Of a stretch of DNA of 64,000 nucleotides, positions 12,973-26,632 are shown one piece after another; the stretch's first letter is position 1; each line of letters opens with the position of its first letter. Position numbers and translations under genes: made by a program. The DNA comes from Isoetes taiwanensis (lineage: Eukaryota; Streptophyta; Lycopodiopsida; Isoetales; Isoetaceae): assembly GCA_021234155.1 (NCBI GenBank), contig JAJEKV010000014.1:6217563-6281562 (forward strand), read 5' to 3'. The notes beneath the pieces were generated by a model. The model made no database searches and had not been told where the DNA came from. It was given only the letters and a program-made list of their open reading frames with translations.

Positions 12973-13767
12973 TAAAAGTGTCGCGATATTTTGAAAATCT
13001 TTGGTGGACATGGATAGCAAAATGGATTCACAGGCACCTGACAATGAAAGAAATTAAATTTTGGAATATTTTCAAAAGGAAAAGGCAAGCGGGCGGTGGA
13101 GTTTGAAATGTAATGGTCATATCTACAAATGTGGGGGCAAAATATAAGTGGCTATGGGAGATGTTTACACTGCATTGGGCATAATCTAATAGCGACTCAA
13201 CCCCTAGTGACCCTTCAACCATTGTAATTACATATTGGTTTGCTTAAATTTTGGGACTAATATGGTATACAGTGAAATGTTTCTAAGAGCGGGGTAGTGA
13301 ATGCGGCCCGCAGAGGATGCATCTGTGCAACTATACAAACTTTAATATATACGTTATGATGCCTAGAAAGCATATAAGCTTTATGATATTGAATAAGAAA
13401 ATGGTGCATTATATATTTTCAATTTGTTTTAGTTATTCAACAAACCACTAATTGATTATCAAAAGACGTTCCTTTCAAGATGTCAGAGTCTAGCTTGTGA
13501 GTGATAATTGAATAACTTTTCTCTAATAACATCTCTACGTTGTGAGACATCATATTTGCATTCAAACTTTTTACTACCTTGTCATTTTTAGGTTGAGGCT
13601 CAAAATAGGGAAAACAAATTTGGAAGTCATGGCCCCTCAAATGCCATTTTGTGTGTAGTAAATATGCAACCTCTATGCCTCATAAAATAAAACGAGATGC
13701 CAACGTATAATAGGATCGGATTGATTGTAGTTGTTAGTGCTTTGTATTAGGAGGTGGTTCTGGTCTT

Positions 13768-15850
13768 TTTTTTTGTTGAAGAATAGAATAGAATATAATA
13801 GAATAGGTTAGGTGTTTTAGCGTCCACGGAGACCAATTGGCCTATGGGACCCAAACAAAAAGAAGCGACAAGCATATTCTTGTGAGTTAAAAAACCCCAC
13901 GCCCCAAAGGGTTTTAGAGGAAAAACCTTAGCAGTAATAAGTATCTTTACGACGCATTTTGTACAATTAATAGAACCCAGTTCAGCCGTCCCCAGGGACA
14001 CAAGCGAGTCCGTGCATCGGTATTCAATAACTCATGCAGCGGTTGGCGGACACTAGTAGCGAACATACCGTTCGGATATGGGCAAATGCTAGGCGAATCG
14101 GAGGGCATGACATTTCATCCTCAATGGCCACGGTAGCAACAGCAAAGCCTTTGCTCGTGCTTCCGAGCCCAGCGATCACATCTCTCAATGCGAGGCGTGT
14201 ACTTTTGCGTCTTGAATGGAAGCTATAAGTCTGCTGGCGCTTCTATTCATGGGCAAGCAAGATTGTACAAGTCTTGGTGTGGGCCTCGTGAGCCTAGGGG
14301 ATTGACTTGTGGCGATGGTGTGCCAACTTAGCGTCGTGACATGCATCCCAGGAGCTTGAAGGAAAGTAGCACATCTAGAGTGCGGCAAGGGCCTTGTGAT
14401 CTTTCTTTGTCCTTACATATGCATGTCTGTTTATGCGTACACCCAGTGAGGAACCAGCGAGCTTGCTTGTCCTTCGAGGCTTTTCGGTGGTCAGGGACCC
14501 ATCATCATGGCCAAAGCAAGGTTAGACAAGCGTGTATTATTACCATAAGCGACCACCTTCACGGAAGTAAATGATATGGCATTCGATACAGCGTTGAAGG
14601 GGTAGAAAACTGTCTCATGGAGTAGGATGCAATTTATGGAGGCGTACTTTACCTCAAGGGCTCATGCCAAGAAACTTTCACGCACTGCCGAGGTCATTCA
14701 AGTGTTGAGGATATCATAGGACCCCACATACGCCCCCATACAAAAGGGCCAGAAACGACCAAGGCGAAACAAGTGTGCTGGTAGCCCCGGGCATAAAACT
14801 CTGCTTAACTGTGGCTATTGTGCGCATGGCATATAGTGCTTTTAACTGCTTGAGTGACCCATAGCTTTGATGGCGGCATCCCGATGGGTGGTAGTAAGAG
14901 AGCACCGATCCTTAAGTACTTGTAGGTGAACCCTCTACATCTTGTCCCCGGTAAGTGAATGGGGAACCCTTAGGTGGCGGGATGATGAAACTAAGCAACA
15001 CCACAGTTTTGACCAAGTTAACTCTCATGCCCGGTGAATGGCGAGAGAAGTGTTAAGAGCATCGGTGGCGTTACATATCCTCACGGAGTATAGGCGGAGG
15101 TTGACATCGTCGGCTATATATGAGTTCTTGGGATTGTGTGATACATGAGATAGGCAGCACCTCCATGCACCGGTAATCTTCGGTGAATTGATGTAGGCCA
15201 AGGGGTGTGTGGGGGAGAGGGGGCATACAGCCTTTACCCCAATACTCACCCGGTCTTGGCTGTCACGGCTTGATGTGATCCCGGCTGAGCATGCACTCCC
15301 ATATAGCTATATCTTGCATTACGCAAGTGAGGGTCCCGGTAGCCATGATCACGTCCCATAACTTTGTCGAGGACCTTTGGCAGCTTTTGCAAAAATCCAC
15401 AGCTTGGCCCATTACATGTTTTGTCAGTGATTCCTGCTATCCTCAATCAATGTGCGCAGAGTGAAGATATAATCAATGGTGGAATGCCTGCGCCGAAAAC
15501 CTGCCTGTGTGAGAGATCGCACATCTGCCTCCTCTGCCCATATTGTCAGCCGCTGCTCAAGGATGCCAACCAACAGTTTTGCAAAGAGAGAGCTGACCAT
15601 AATAGTACGATAGTTGGCCGGGCAGTGAGGTCCCCTGCCTTGTATATGGGCACAACTCTTCTAGTGGTCCAATGCGGAGGGAAGAGAAATGTGTGTCATC
15701 AAAGCACATTAACCAAGAAATTGAGAAAACGGGATACCTGAAAGAAATGCCCAACACTGTCCTTGGCCAAGGTTCAGGGTTTAAGTGACGAGATGAGCAG
15801 TGCGGTCATATCTGGTGCCTGTCCGATCGGTCTCACTACCACAGCATCTG
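13768..15850 (-). mobile_element. Non-LTR retrotransposon (LINE), ORF2 remnant, copy 1
   Basis: Translating the minus strand from about 15680 downward gives typical LINE RT motifs across frameshifts. They are an NYRTI-like start, WAEE, QAGFRRRHSTIDYIFTLR (about 15500-15430), IGVKxVCPLSPT (about 15245-15205) and an ADDV box near 15110. The later thumb-region match LVSPW...LALLYG lies near 14760-14710. The 3' part (14400-13780) matches the second copy at 28.6-29.5 kb. The 3' end carries a TATTC-type microsatellite and an A-rich tail (13768-13808), with the shared hairpin motif at 13887-13932. Many frameshifts and stops; not functional. The clade is undetermined, although simple-repeat tails fit some RTE/L1-like plant LINEs. 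Confidence 0.8.
13887..13932 (-). repeat. Hairpin motif in the LINE copy 1 3' region
   Basis: The GGGTTTTAGAGGAAAAACC block lies about 100 bp inside the LINE 3' end. Paired arms GGTTTT/AAAACC on the transcript strand could be an RT recognition hairpin, as known for some LINE 3' ends. That role is inference. Confidence 0.55.
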
Positions 15851-16560
15851 TTTCCAACAGGTAGACAAACATAGAGCAGTTCTATTATCTTAAAACATCT
15901 TTAATAATTTCGTCCATAAATTGTAATGTAGGGATTCATCCGTTTATAAGCGACATTCCCTTTTTTGCTCCATTCGGAAACTTAAGGTTCTAAAGAATGC
16001 GAATACATCTGTTTCGCACTTTCATACTAGGCCACAGAAAGAATTCGATCTATACAAATGTACAATTTATGCTGAAGGAGTATGTGGTTCACCAACTTCA
16101 GAACGGTGTCATGTGCAAAGATTAGGTTCAAGAAAGATGCTTTTTGTGTCGCTGGCAAGCAGAAGGTATGCATATTAATGTCAATTGTTCAAATGGCGCA
16201 TTTGCTTACGTGGGGAAATTGATAATCCTGCTGTTAGCTATGAATATCCCCGGGGTCTGTGAAGCGAGATATATTAGCTCTATAGTAGAATCTGCTCTGT
16301 CTGGCTTTGGACTTGTGAAACTTTTCAGGCATTCAAAAATAGCTACTGCTTGTTATTAAAATGCTCGTGGGTTCAAACGGTAGTCTAAGGCATGTTACTA
16401 TATCAAGTCATCCCTGCAGAAAACAGTGTTGAAATGGGGGGCTGGCTGTTTGAGGAAATAAACAGAATGTTGGCATTTTATGAGGGATGCTGTTTCTTTA
16501 AGAACTGACACTTTATTACCCTCCTTGGAGATTTCTCCTTTTAGCTTACATAAGAATCAC

Positions 16561-16665
16561 AGATTCTCTGTTTAAGCATTTTTTAAGGCCCTCTGGTCAT
16601 ATTTCTAAGAATACAGATTCTCTGTTTAAGCATTTTTTAATGCTAAAGGCCATATTTGTATAATT
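16561..16665. repeat. 54-bp tandem duplication
   Basis: AGATTCTCTGTTTAAGCATT starts at 16561 and again at 16615, each followed by TTTTAA and a GGCC-containing tail leading to CATATTT. Confidence 0.7.
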
Positions 16666-16961
16666 TCCATACCTGGCATGTGGGTGCTACAGATAGATAT
16701 GAGATGGTGGAAAAATGTGGTTACCCATGCAAAAGCTTCCAGGTTCTAACTTTCAGATGTGGAGACGCTTGTCTTAAGATTTCTGTAATATAGGTTTAGC
16801 ATTCCTTTAAAGCACATGCAACAGCTGGGAACTAAATTCTGTGGTGAAAGTAGTGTTAGACACTGCATTAGCGTTTTTCTAGCATCTGTTTATGCAAGTA
16901 GGTTGCGATTATACGAGGGTTTGCTCTTAATTGGGTAGTCTTCTGAGATTTAAACCCTTTA

Positions 16962-17335
16962 TTAAGCTCCTTCAGATGCAAGATCAACTTGTTTGTCCCC
17001 CCCCATCCAAAACCCCTCCCAAAAAAAAGTAGGGGAAAAAGAGAAAAACCCCTTCTGGAGACAAAAGAAAATCTGATATTGTTTTTAAGGTAAGGTGTGG
17101 TTCACTTATGTGCTTCTGGATTGGCTCTTTCAATTTAGCACACAGAATATTGTTAAGCTCCTTTACATGCAAGATCAATCTGTTTGTTGTTTCCCCCCTT
17201 CTTGGAGACATCCGTGAGGCAAAAGGAAATGTAAGTTTTGGTATAACAGGCAAAGTGTGGTTTGTATATGTGCTTTTCATCCAGCGCCCAGGGTACATGA
17301 GTACTCATTTAGCACATAGAGTGACATGCTATTGG
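16962..17335. repeat. 191-bp tandem duplication
   Basis: TTAAGCTCCTTCAGATGCAA at 16962 recurs at 17153 (TTAAGCTCCTTTACATGCAA). It is followed in both by a C-rich stretch, CTTxTGGAGAC, an AAGTGTGGTT-type block and ATTTAGCACA. Divergence is moderate, so this is an old duplication. Confidence 0.65.
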
Positions 17336-18204
17336 TCAGCTCAGGATCTCATCCCATCAGCTTGAGATTGAGACTGGTCATGCAACTAGACCTAGGTCGA
17401 ATGCTTGAAGAGCATCTGCAGACTTGTCATTTGAATGAAGTCGAGTCTGAGGAAAAATTCAATATTCTACTATGAAATACGTGGCAGGCTTCATTTCCTC
17501 TTCCAGGAGCATACTTCTCTCCCAAAAATCCTGAGATTTGAGAACCAGAGGTGCGTAGCCGTATTCCGTCATCAAATGACTGTACATAGAAGAAATATGA
17601 GAAGGAGCAGGACAGAGAATTGACCATATTCAAATGTTTGGGGGTGATAACAGCAACAATTGGAAGTCATGTCCTCTACCTGGACTATTTATTTCTATCC
17701 TTAAAGGGGTATCTATAACAGTTTCTAAGCTAAAGAGGGCAGCAGAGAAAACATAAGCAATCTTTTAAAAAACACGACCAACATCACCTCATTCTTTGCA
17801 TTGGCAGCTAGGAAAAAGACACAATTTTCTTAATTTTCAACATCACATTTTTTTTGTTTTTTATGCACATCTGTAGGATGGCATAATGCGCCCCTAGCTT
17901 ACATAAACTGATCTAATAATTAGTCCCATAGACCCGAGCAGTCTTCCATAGATGTTAATTAATGTAATCTTTCTTTTCTCTGTGTTAGCTATTGCCAACC
18001 ATAGTCAATGTTTTTCTGCTCCGTTGGGAAAATAGATCAAAATAGATACTGTATAATAAAGGCACAGGCTTTAACAAAAACTACTTATCCAAAGTTATAA
18101 AGTTGCTAAATTCTACAATCTGCTAAGGATTTGTTTTCCACAGTTTGGTTACACTTTTCATTACCATGCATAACTTGAAGTTTAGACCTTCGATTTTAAT
18201 GCAG

Positions 18205-21200
18205 AATTTTGGAAGATTCTGGTCTTTATTCTACGTTGCAGAAGTCTGAACCAGAATTGGAAGACAAATTCGAAATGAGGTTCATTTTAAGTTTCGTCCA
18301 CTTTCATATTATTATCTTTTCAAGCATTTTGATGTTTTAAGTTGTGAAGTTGACATTGATGTTGAGTTGTGAAAGGGACAGAGGAAATGCACAATCATAT
18401 AATCAGGGGAGTCTTAATGAGATAAATTTATAATTCACTAATTCATTAAAATCCGGAGGTGTCACATTCACAGTGTGAGGAGGTACAAAAAAATTGTAAC
18501 TCGTATATGGAGATTTGAAATTCTATATGTTTATGGAAGTACTGCAACTGGCCAACAAGAAGTTCATGCCTTATCCTTTATTTGTTTCTTTAAGTATGTT
18601 GATTGCCCATTTCATCCGATTTCATGGATTTATTAAAATGGGCTTTCATGCTTGTTCTTTTAATGGACAATCTGGTCCTGCTGTGGTATTTCCGTAGGAA
18701 TTAAGCTGAACATGAACAATCCTCTTAACAGAAACCATTGCTGAGCAAATTTCTGATATTCCACATCAAAAGATGTAAGTTCAAAATCCCAAGCCAGTTT
18801 TTCAAACCGTGAGAAACATAGCCTCACTAATAAGAAAGAAACATTTTATTGACATCTACTAGAGCCCATCGGATTTATGAGGCAATAATGGAAACAGCAC
18901 ATATAGGCCTGTCTAGAGGCATTGTCCTCCTTCAGGATTTTTATAGATAAATTAGGTAAAAAGGAATAAACATAATGCCTTTGTAATACTGAATGTCGCC
19001 CCAAAGAATTAAACAATGTAAACATCAACTGTGGTTTTTCTAATCACAATGGACATCTTTTGGAGACCGGTAACATCACCCCTTTAAGATCAGGGTGCTT
19101 TCTTTATTTTTGTGGATCCTTCTCCACACTATTTTCTTCCAGTTCTTCCTTAACAGTAAAGAAAAAAGTTATTTTGCATGTCTAAGGCCTTCAGGATTTG
19201 TTCTCATTTTCATAAGGATGCTCCTCCAGTTTGAGAGAGTTTGTGGAGGGCCAAGTATTTTTGGTCATAATACCTCAGAAGCTGCTGTCGAATTGTTGGA
19301 TCTCTAAAGAGACAGTGATATCTTTCTTTCTTATGATGTAATAAACAAGGCAGCTGAAACTCGACTAATACCAAGTCACACAAAGCTTACTTCCTGATAC
19401 TTAGCTCTTCCAACCTTGATCTCCAATTGGTGAGAGGACACCCTGAACTGTCCCATTGAAAACCTTACTTTGATTGGGAGGTCTATATTTAAGTACCAAG
19501 GTGTTATAATGAAGCTATCAGCTGAGATATTCAGAAAAATTTCCAAGCAAAATCATCCTTTTATAGACAGCTCCTTGGCAAGATTCAACCATGTATTGTG
19601 AACGTAAAGCAGCTCCAGATCATGCCAGATCATGTTGGTTAAGGTGCTGTTATTGCAACTTCAGATTAGGCGCTGCTAAATTGTATTGAAATAGTGGAAT
19701 ATTATCAACTGAGAAGCCCAAAGAGTTGAACAGATGTTCTGGAGAACCAGCATACCTTACCTGATCAGCCAAGTTTTTTGAGGAGGCATATGGCAACCAT
19801 GGGAGTTCCATCTGCCCCGCTTGCGTGTTACCAAAACTGGTGTGGTCGAGGCGTAAAGGTTTAGCATTAAATTCAGCCAGTAAATTAATCATTCCAGACA
19901 AGAGAGCTATCTGAGGCCTTTCCAATTGAAGCCAATCATAATTCACAAATAAACTCCCCAGATCTTTGACCTATATAAAGCAGCAGGTTTAACTAGCATG
20001 TCAAAGAGAAAAAGTGTCGTGTGAACATTGTCACGAAAATCAGGAAGCTGATCCCTTGTTGAGCAATAATGAAGGTCTATACACCCTGCTTCCCTTGCAA
20101 GGTGCAAGTGTGCATCCAAATGCTTAATGTGGATTTGCATCTTGAATTGCTGATTGGTAACATGTACAAATGGAATTTCATTGTCAGTTTGAACGACTGG
20201 CTTTGTTTGGAATTGACACGTAGATCAAGCTCCATACTGCACAAGCAATATCAAGCCAGAGCTCCTGCTAAACTCCTGTGTAATGCAAGATCACATGAAC
20301 CTGTAATATCCAGTACCTACTTTGGAAGGAGTTGAAATAGGTTCCCGACGAGTTAGATTGAAATTTTCTAGGAAGCTCCTTCAAGCAAGGAAGCTCCTGG
20401 ATATATTATTGATTTTCTATTCCTGATTATTTATCCAAGATCCACAAATCATGCAATAACGGATAGCTGATCTTGTGATATAGATTGTTTTCCTCTCCAT
20501 GTTTTCTAACCTATGTGTTTGGTTACATTATTGATATAATATTCTTAGGTTTGATCCACAAGATTGGCATAAGGCACATGAATTCAACTTTGTTTGGGGT
20601 CAAAATTGGTGCCATGTTTTGCTCACATTTTGTTCTTATCCAGAAATCCTGGTCTAATTAATGACTTGAACGAATCAGTTGAGGATGCGAGGAAATTGGA
20701 AGCAGACCTTCAGGACTTGTATCGGCAGATACGTAAATTAATTGATGATGGCGATGAATCAAAGGCGCATACATTAGTTGACGCGAACTATCAGGTGCTT
20801 TTGGAACAACTGGACTCTGGTGTACAGGGATTGGAGCAGGCTGCTATGCTCGATATCCTCACACAATGTTACATGGACTTGGGTGATGAAAAGCATGCAG
20901 AATGTTTATTAACACAGGTTGTGAGTCTTTTTATGCTCTTTCATGGTTTTAAGTGAATGTGATTATGCATAAAAGGCCTGTTTTGCTCTTGCACTGGGAG
21001 TAATATAACTTTTTTCTGGGAAGGAAGGTCAGGGAAATAGTGAGTATGATGGATGAATAGGAAAATTGCTAGTCATTTCAGAATATACTGTCACATACTT
21101 ATTTGTTTCTGCAAAACTACCTCTGGTGTCTTCTGGGACCTGGAAAAGTGGAAAATGAGTGGGAGGCATACATGTTGTCTCTTACGTATCAGGTTTCCTG

Positions 21201-24200
21201 AACCTCTGCAACATGCCCAATTTCATACATGTCTTGTTCAAACACTCGTCTTTTCGATATATACACGTCATAATGCTGAACTTGGGGACCAAGCGTGTGA
21301 AACTCCACTGTTTATTATCTTAGTGTTTTTTCGCACATGCTTCTTTGTTTTTGCCAAACTGCATGCTTATCATTTTGTCGGTCTGACAAGGGTAAGCTCC
21401 CTCCTCATGCACTGTCTTGCTAAGCACTTGCTCTTCCAATGCCACACTTTATAATACCAAACTTCGGGCGAAGCTTATTGAAGACCTACAATTTATTGTC
21501 TTCTCTGTGTTGCATGATGAATCTTGATATCTACAAAGGCCATGAACAAAAGGTGTTTTGTTCCTCTCGTACAAGCAACAACATTTAGTTTTGAATTATT
21601 GAAATGTAATTTTGCTTCAAATAATGATCTTTGTCATATGCAGTTGAAAAAGGTTGTGGCAACCTTGCCTGATAGTACTATGGTTGCTGCCATTCTTGAT
21701 CATATGGGAGGGATTTCCTTTGCCCTCAAGCAGCATGAAGAAGCCTTGGTTCTATATAATAGGTGTTTGAAGATTGAAGAAAACATCCTTGGTAAGTTTT
21801 ATGCTGTTCCGACTTGTACTTATTATTACTTGTTTATTGCTACTGTAAGCTCTAGTCTGCTAGGTTTTTTCATATGCAACAGGTCTTGATTTTAGTCTTG
21901 GTGCGCCTTTAGACATTTCAATATTAGCCTTCAGGTGTTATTGAGAACATCTTGTGATGTGCGGGAGGAAGTGCCCTCACAGGGATACTCAGAATTATTG
22001 AGGCATCAAGAAAGGTTGGTGATTCCAAATGTGCACCACATGGGAAAGGACAACTTAGCATACTTTAAAGTGTGAAGGTGTTTGGATGGATAATGATAAG
22101 GTGTTGGATGGATGATGAAAATGGTTGAATTTGGATACTCAGAATTATTGAGGCATCAAGAAAGGTTGGTGATTCCAAATGTCCATCACATGGGAAAGGA
22201 CAACTTAGCATACTTTAAAGTGGGAAGGTGTTTGGGTGGATGATGATAAGGTGTTGGATGGATGATGAAAGTGTTGAATTTCGAAACAGTAATTACGTTG
22301 GTTAATCTCTGGCACAGATTTAATCGGGAGCATTATATAAGTAGCTGCATCCATAGGTGGCTGTCATCACTTTATCTTTACCATTACCATTTACGGATGG
22401 ACAAGAACATATTAGAGAGGGTTTCAAGGATGAGAGCTTTGAAATAGGTGTTATACTCTGTCGAGTGCACTTTAACCAAGAAATTGATATATGTTGGGCA
22501 CTCCTATCATATTCAAAAGTTTCGCATGGACCAGTATGACTTGGCTTGATTTACCTATCTTCATTGTATAGTTAGGACATCAAAGTGTCATTTGCTTCAA
22601 TGTCCTTAGAAGTGTGTCATTTGCATAAAACAAAAGAATATTTGACGTGAAGATTTGGACGAGCATCACATACATGTTTGCTATGGATCTAACGCTTAGT
22701 GCTGCAATTGATATGAGCAAATATTTGTGTTGCTGATATCAAGGTACATCAGTTTTGTTAGTTAATCACCTTTCGTCTGGATAGTCAGCAGGTATATAAT
22801 TAGTCTGAGCAGAATATTTGCTCGATCCTTTTTCACGACGGATTTTAACTTATGTAACCTTTGTCCTTCATCTTCGTATGGGTGCTAAGTTGGAGCATCT
22901 ACCATATGTAAGAGCATACCCTTGCCCACCTGAATTTCGGAAAGCTTTTATGGAACCCCTTGCATGGTCTCTAATATAACCACATTATTCAAGGGCATTC
23001 TTCATGCTTATAATTTTTGTTCTGCTCCCAAATAGTACTCTAAAGCAATGCATTTATAGAATTGTTTTTGAACAGGTAAAGACAGTCCTTATCTAGCTAA
23101 AGTGCTGCTGGGCCTTGCCAGGGTGCATGCTGAACTGGAAAACATAACCAAAAGCGTTCAGATATATTATCATCTCCTAGATATCCTGGAAGAATCAAAG
23201 GGCCTTGAAGATGAATCTTTAATTATTCCACTGTCCCATCTTGGACATATGCTGGTTGTGGAAAACAAAGTGGCTGAAGCTGAGCATTGTTTAAACAGGT
23301 ATTCTTCATAATTACTTTTTGGTTTTACTGTAAATTAATTTCGTGAGCGAAGTATTTTTACTAAGCTTCACCTTTCTTGCAGGGCTCGAAGCCTTATTGA
23401 AAGGTTATATGGAGCGAAAGATTGTAGATACGGTTTTATTATCTGTGCTCTGGCACGAATTAAACATACAGAAGGTAATAAGCAGAGTAAAATCCTACTA
23501 TTGCAGCTGATTCTTTCTGTATTGCAGTTGCATTATTCAAGCATGCCAATATTCGCTAGCAGCTTGGGTACAGAAAATTGAGTCTGCTAATTTTGCTGCC
23601 CTCATCTATGTTAAATATGGCCTGAGGGAGAATGGTATAATAGTTGGCATCTTTTACATGGATGAATGTCACATGTAGGGTTTCTCCTTTTGGTCGTCAT
23701 ACATGCATGAGTCAAGGATTGGATTTGTCAATGTGAGATTTACTTAATATTTGTTTCTAGGTGATTTTGACGCTACCATTGAGCTGTTTCAGAGAGGTCT
23801 GAAGATTCTGTCAGACAGTGGTGATTGTTCACAAGCTGATCCTGCAGTAGAAGCAGCACGCACGGAATTTGCTGAAGTACTTTCTGAGATGGGAAGGTGA
23901 ATTCTAAGATCAAAATTACAATCAAGATGAGCTTTCATATGAATTTGATTTCTCATTCAGCTTGAGTGCTTTAGGAAATGCAGCTCACAACTGGCTATTC
24001 GAGTCTCCTTTTCCTGTTTTGTGGCGTGGTTTTATTAATCTTGTAGGTGTATATCATCAGGAATGAGGAAGCAGCAGAACTCTTGGAACTGAACCTTTAT
24101 CTAAAAGAACAGACTCTGGGAAGTGAACACCCGGCATTAATAATGCACTTTCAGAACCTGGCTATGTCCTATGCTAATTTAGGCAAGCTCGAGGAGTCAG

Positions 24201-24708
24201 CTGCCCTACTGAAGCGATGCTTGGAGTTGGTAACATCAAGTTTTGGTGCCAATTCTCCTCAGGTCTCAGTGCCTCTTGAACTTCTCTCTAATGCTCTCCA
24301 TCACCTTGGAAGAGATTCTGAGGCAGAGCCACTTGCCCGACAAGCTTTACTTTTAAGAGAGAGAGCTTATGGCATTAATCATCCAGTTACAGGTTTGTGT
24401 ATCAGCCAGAAATGCTCTTAATACTCCTTGTCTTACCTTGATACTAACATACTCTATTTGCAGGAACTGCATGCAATTGCTTAGCTGCAATTTTGCATTC
24501 ATTGGGACTAGATGATGAATCAGAAAAGTTGATGTGTAGAGTCCTAAAGATACAGGAAGCAGAGTTAGGTCCCAATCATAAGAAGGTTATGTTGACATTG
24601 AAGTTGCTTGTCATGCTTAATGATAAGCTGGGAAGAGTAGCAGAGGCTAAGTCATTGTATAAAAGGCTAAAGAATTTGAAGGCAGTCAAGGGGTATATGA
24701 AGTCATAA
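18205..24708 (+). CDS. TPR protein, kinesin-light-chain-like (multi-exon)
   Basis: A split gene whose exons join in phase: 18205-18279, 20644-20917, 21644-21791, 23076-23298, 23383-23474, 23761-23896, 24061-24392 and 24464-24708 (stop). Each boundary has an AG acceptor and GT donor; the 18280 donor (GTTCAT) is the weakest. Together they give about 507 residues. An acidic, coiled-coil-like start (NDLNESVEDARKLEADLQDL) is followed by repeated TPR helices such as HMGGISFALKQHEEALVLYN, NLAMSYANLGKLEESAALLK and LAAILHSLGLDDESEKL. Spacing is near 42 residues with LG-x-x-HP linkers, typical of KLC-type TPRs. No enzyme motif was seen, so a protein-binding scaffold is expected. The N terminus is incomplete; a 5' exon ending at 16165 fits the phase. 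No internal stops, so it is probably functional. Confidence 0.88.
21983..22282. repeat. 150-bp tandem duplication inside a TPR-gene intron
   Basis: GGATACTCAGAATTATTGAG starts at 21983 and again at 22133. The two copies run in parallel through CATGGGAAAGGACAACTTAG and GATAAGGTGTTGGATGGATG with few differences, so it is a recent duplication in the 21792-23075 intron. Confidence 0.85.
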
Positions 24709-26064
24709 TGAATTTTTCCTCATACTTATAAAGTTGTAACTGCATAATAGTTCATTCTTCTTGGGGATTGCAATATAAACTGTTTCCCCCTTGCCTTCAC
24801 CATACTTAGTCCGTTTTCCTCGAGGGAATTTTTTTGAGTCTTCCTTAATGGAGAGTACATAACAGGGTTTACAGGTCACCCTCATGTAACCACTCTTAGC
24901 ATCCAAATGCAGGCTATGAAGAAAATAATGACTTGTTTAAATTAACAGAGGTGCTTGACGAGGTTAAGCATTTTTAACCTGTCAAGTTCGTATTTATGTT
25001 TGAAGCCCATTTATGGCTGTTCAGCAGTTAATTAATGACGTGGCATTTTTTCTAAAGTCAACCTCTGTCCATTAGTTGTGTTAGAGCTCGAGAGCTCGGA
25101 TGCAGTCGCCATTGAGATGAACATGAGCATTGTAAGGGGAGGAAGATGTCATATCCATGGTAAAGCCAACATCTATTCCAAAATGCCATTGTCTATTGCT
25201 GAAAGAGTGATTTAACAATGGGGTTCACTTTTCCTTAGAGCCCATTACCTCAGATAAATGGGCTCTCATGGGAAGTGAACCCCCTTAACCGGCAGGCACT
25301 TCTTCGACAACCACAGCTCGTTTATCACCTTCCATGGCTAGTTTACCACTCTCCACATATCACCCTCCAGAGCTGGATTATCACCTGATTATCTCAACCT
25401 GAGCCTGAATCCAGGGCTGATCATCCAGGTGCAGCATGTTTCTTACCGAGCAGTTGCTAGATTTGGCATCTCACAGGCCTGCAAAGGATGACAGATCGTC
25501 TGCAACACAAACCTGCTGGTTAAAGATTGGTAATGCCTACAGCAATCTCATGTAATCAACATCTATTTCCAAAATGTCATTGCCTTTTGCACTTTCAAAT
25601 CCTTAATGTCATTCCGAAGATTAACATGATCCTATTGTTGGCAACCAATGTAGTTCCAACAAAAACTTCTATCACCTAGAGATTATCTTGATGAGCAATG
25701 GATTACAGTGATAATCTTTTGCATCAAAGATTATGCACCTACACACTCTGCCAATAAACCACTCACCATCTTAGGCTCATGGGTTAATTTGCATAATGCA
25801 GCATTAAGCTTGTGATTCAAGCACGGACAAAAAAAACTTCGGCAAAATTGTCCTTGAAGGACCTCGAGTGCATGAGCTAAATTCAAAATCTGGACTCATG
25901 ATAGGGTGTAGTTGAGGTTCAACACAACATGTGAATGTGAACTTATCCTTAAATTTTAAGCCTATAATGTTTGGCCAATTTTGTAATTGTACTCTATCTA
26001 GTTTTATTGCTCTTGGATTTGAGTCCAAATCTTCTTTTTTCTACTAATCGGTTTAAAATGGATG
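24709..26064. other. No gene recognised
   Basis: Region 3' of the TPR gene. No domain-bearing frame and no clear transposon ends were seen. Several blocks (TAATGGGGTTCAC, ATCACCTGATTATC) look like ordinary intergenic sequence. Confidence 0.4.
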
Positions 26065-26458
26065 TTAAAAATAAAAATATTGCTTATATCACTGGATTTA
26101 TACCATGTTATCATTGTGGAGGTAGTAATTTTATGCTTTCTTCTATTAGCTGTGAAACATCATTTCACGCTTTTTCCCAATGGACACAAAAAAAAATGCT
26201 TCTTCTAACAATTGTTTTTTTGATGGATTATATATTATTTTCACTACGTTTATAGGGAGATGTAATAAAAATATTGCTTTTATCACTGGGTTTATACCAT
26301 GTTATCATTGTGGAGGTAGTAATTTTATGCTTTCTTCTATTAGCTGTGAAACATCATTTCACGCTTTTCCCAATGGACACAAAAAAAAATGCTTCTTCTA
26401 ACAATTGTTTTTTTGATGGATTATATATTATTTTCACTACGTTTATAGGGAGATGTAT
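26065..26458. repeat. 194-bp near-identical tandem duplication
   Basis: ATAAAAATATTGCTT at 26071 recurs at 26265, and the units stay almost identical through GTTATCATTGTGGAGGTAG and GATGGATTATATATTATTTT to GTTTATAGGGAGATGTA. It sits immediately upstream of the DUF4283 remnant. The high identity points to a recent event or an assembly-level duplication. Confidence 0.85.
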
Positions 26459-26632
26459 ATATCTAGTGCATCTAGAAAGGCAAGGGTAGCAGCTGCTTTA
26501 CAAGTGTTGTCTGAAGGGAGTAAGGATGAGTTGTCAGCAATCTTGGACACATTGAAAGCCTGATAGATTTAATTTCAGCAACAATTGCCTTCAGATGACA
26601 TATTTTACCAGTCTGACTGTTAGAATGTAGTT

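Larger units (their letters stand above)
8454..13767. other. No gene recognised; repeats only
   Basis: Several open frames occur, the longest 206 codons on the minus strand at 9992-10612, but none shows a domain, and composition and codon pattern look non-coding. The identifiable contents are two direct-repeat pairs and one LINE-type hairpin, listed separately. Confidence 0.35.
15851..18204. other. Upstream region of the TPR gene; possible 5' exon and short tandem repeats
   Basis: A possible 5' exon of the TPR gene ends at 16165 (AGCAGAAG before GTATGC) in the phase needed by the exon starting at 18205. Its own start is unclear; the first in-frame ATG is at 16137. Two tandem duplications lie between (listed). 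A C-rich/A-rich tract is near 16996-17035. No other gene was seen. Confidence 0.35.

Noticed and set aside
19650-20140. Minus-strand frames within the TPR intron
   Set aside because: No domain, no splice-consistent partners; they lie in an intron of the opposite-strand gene.
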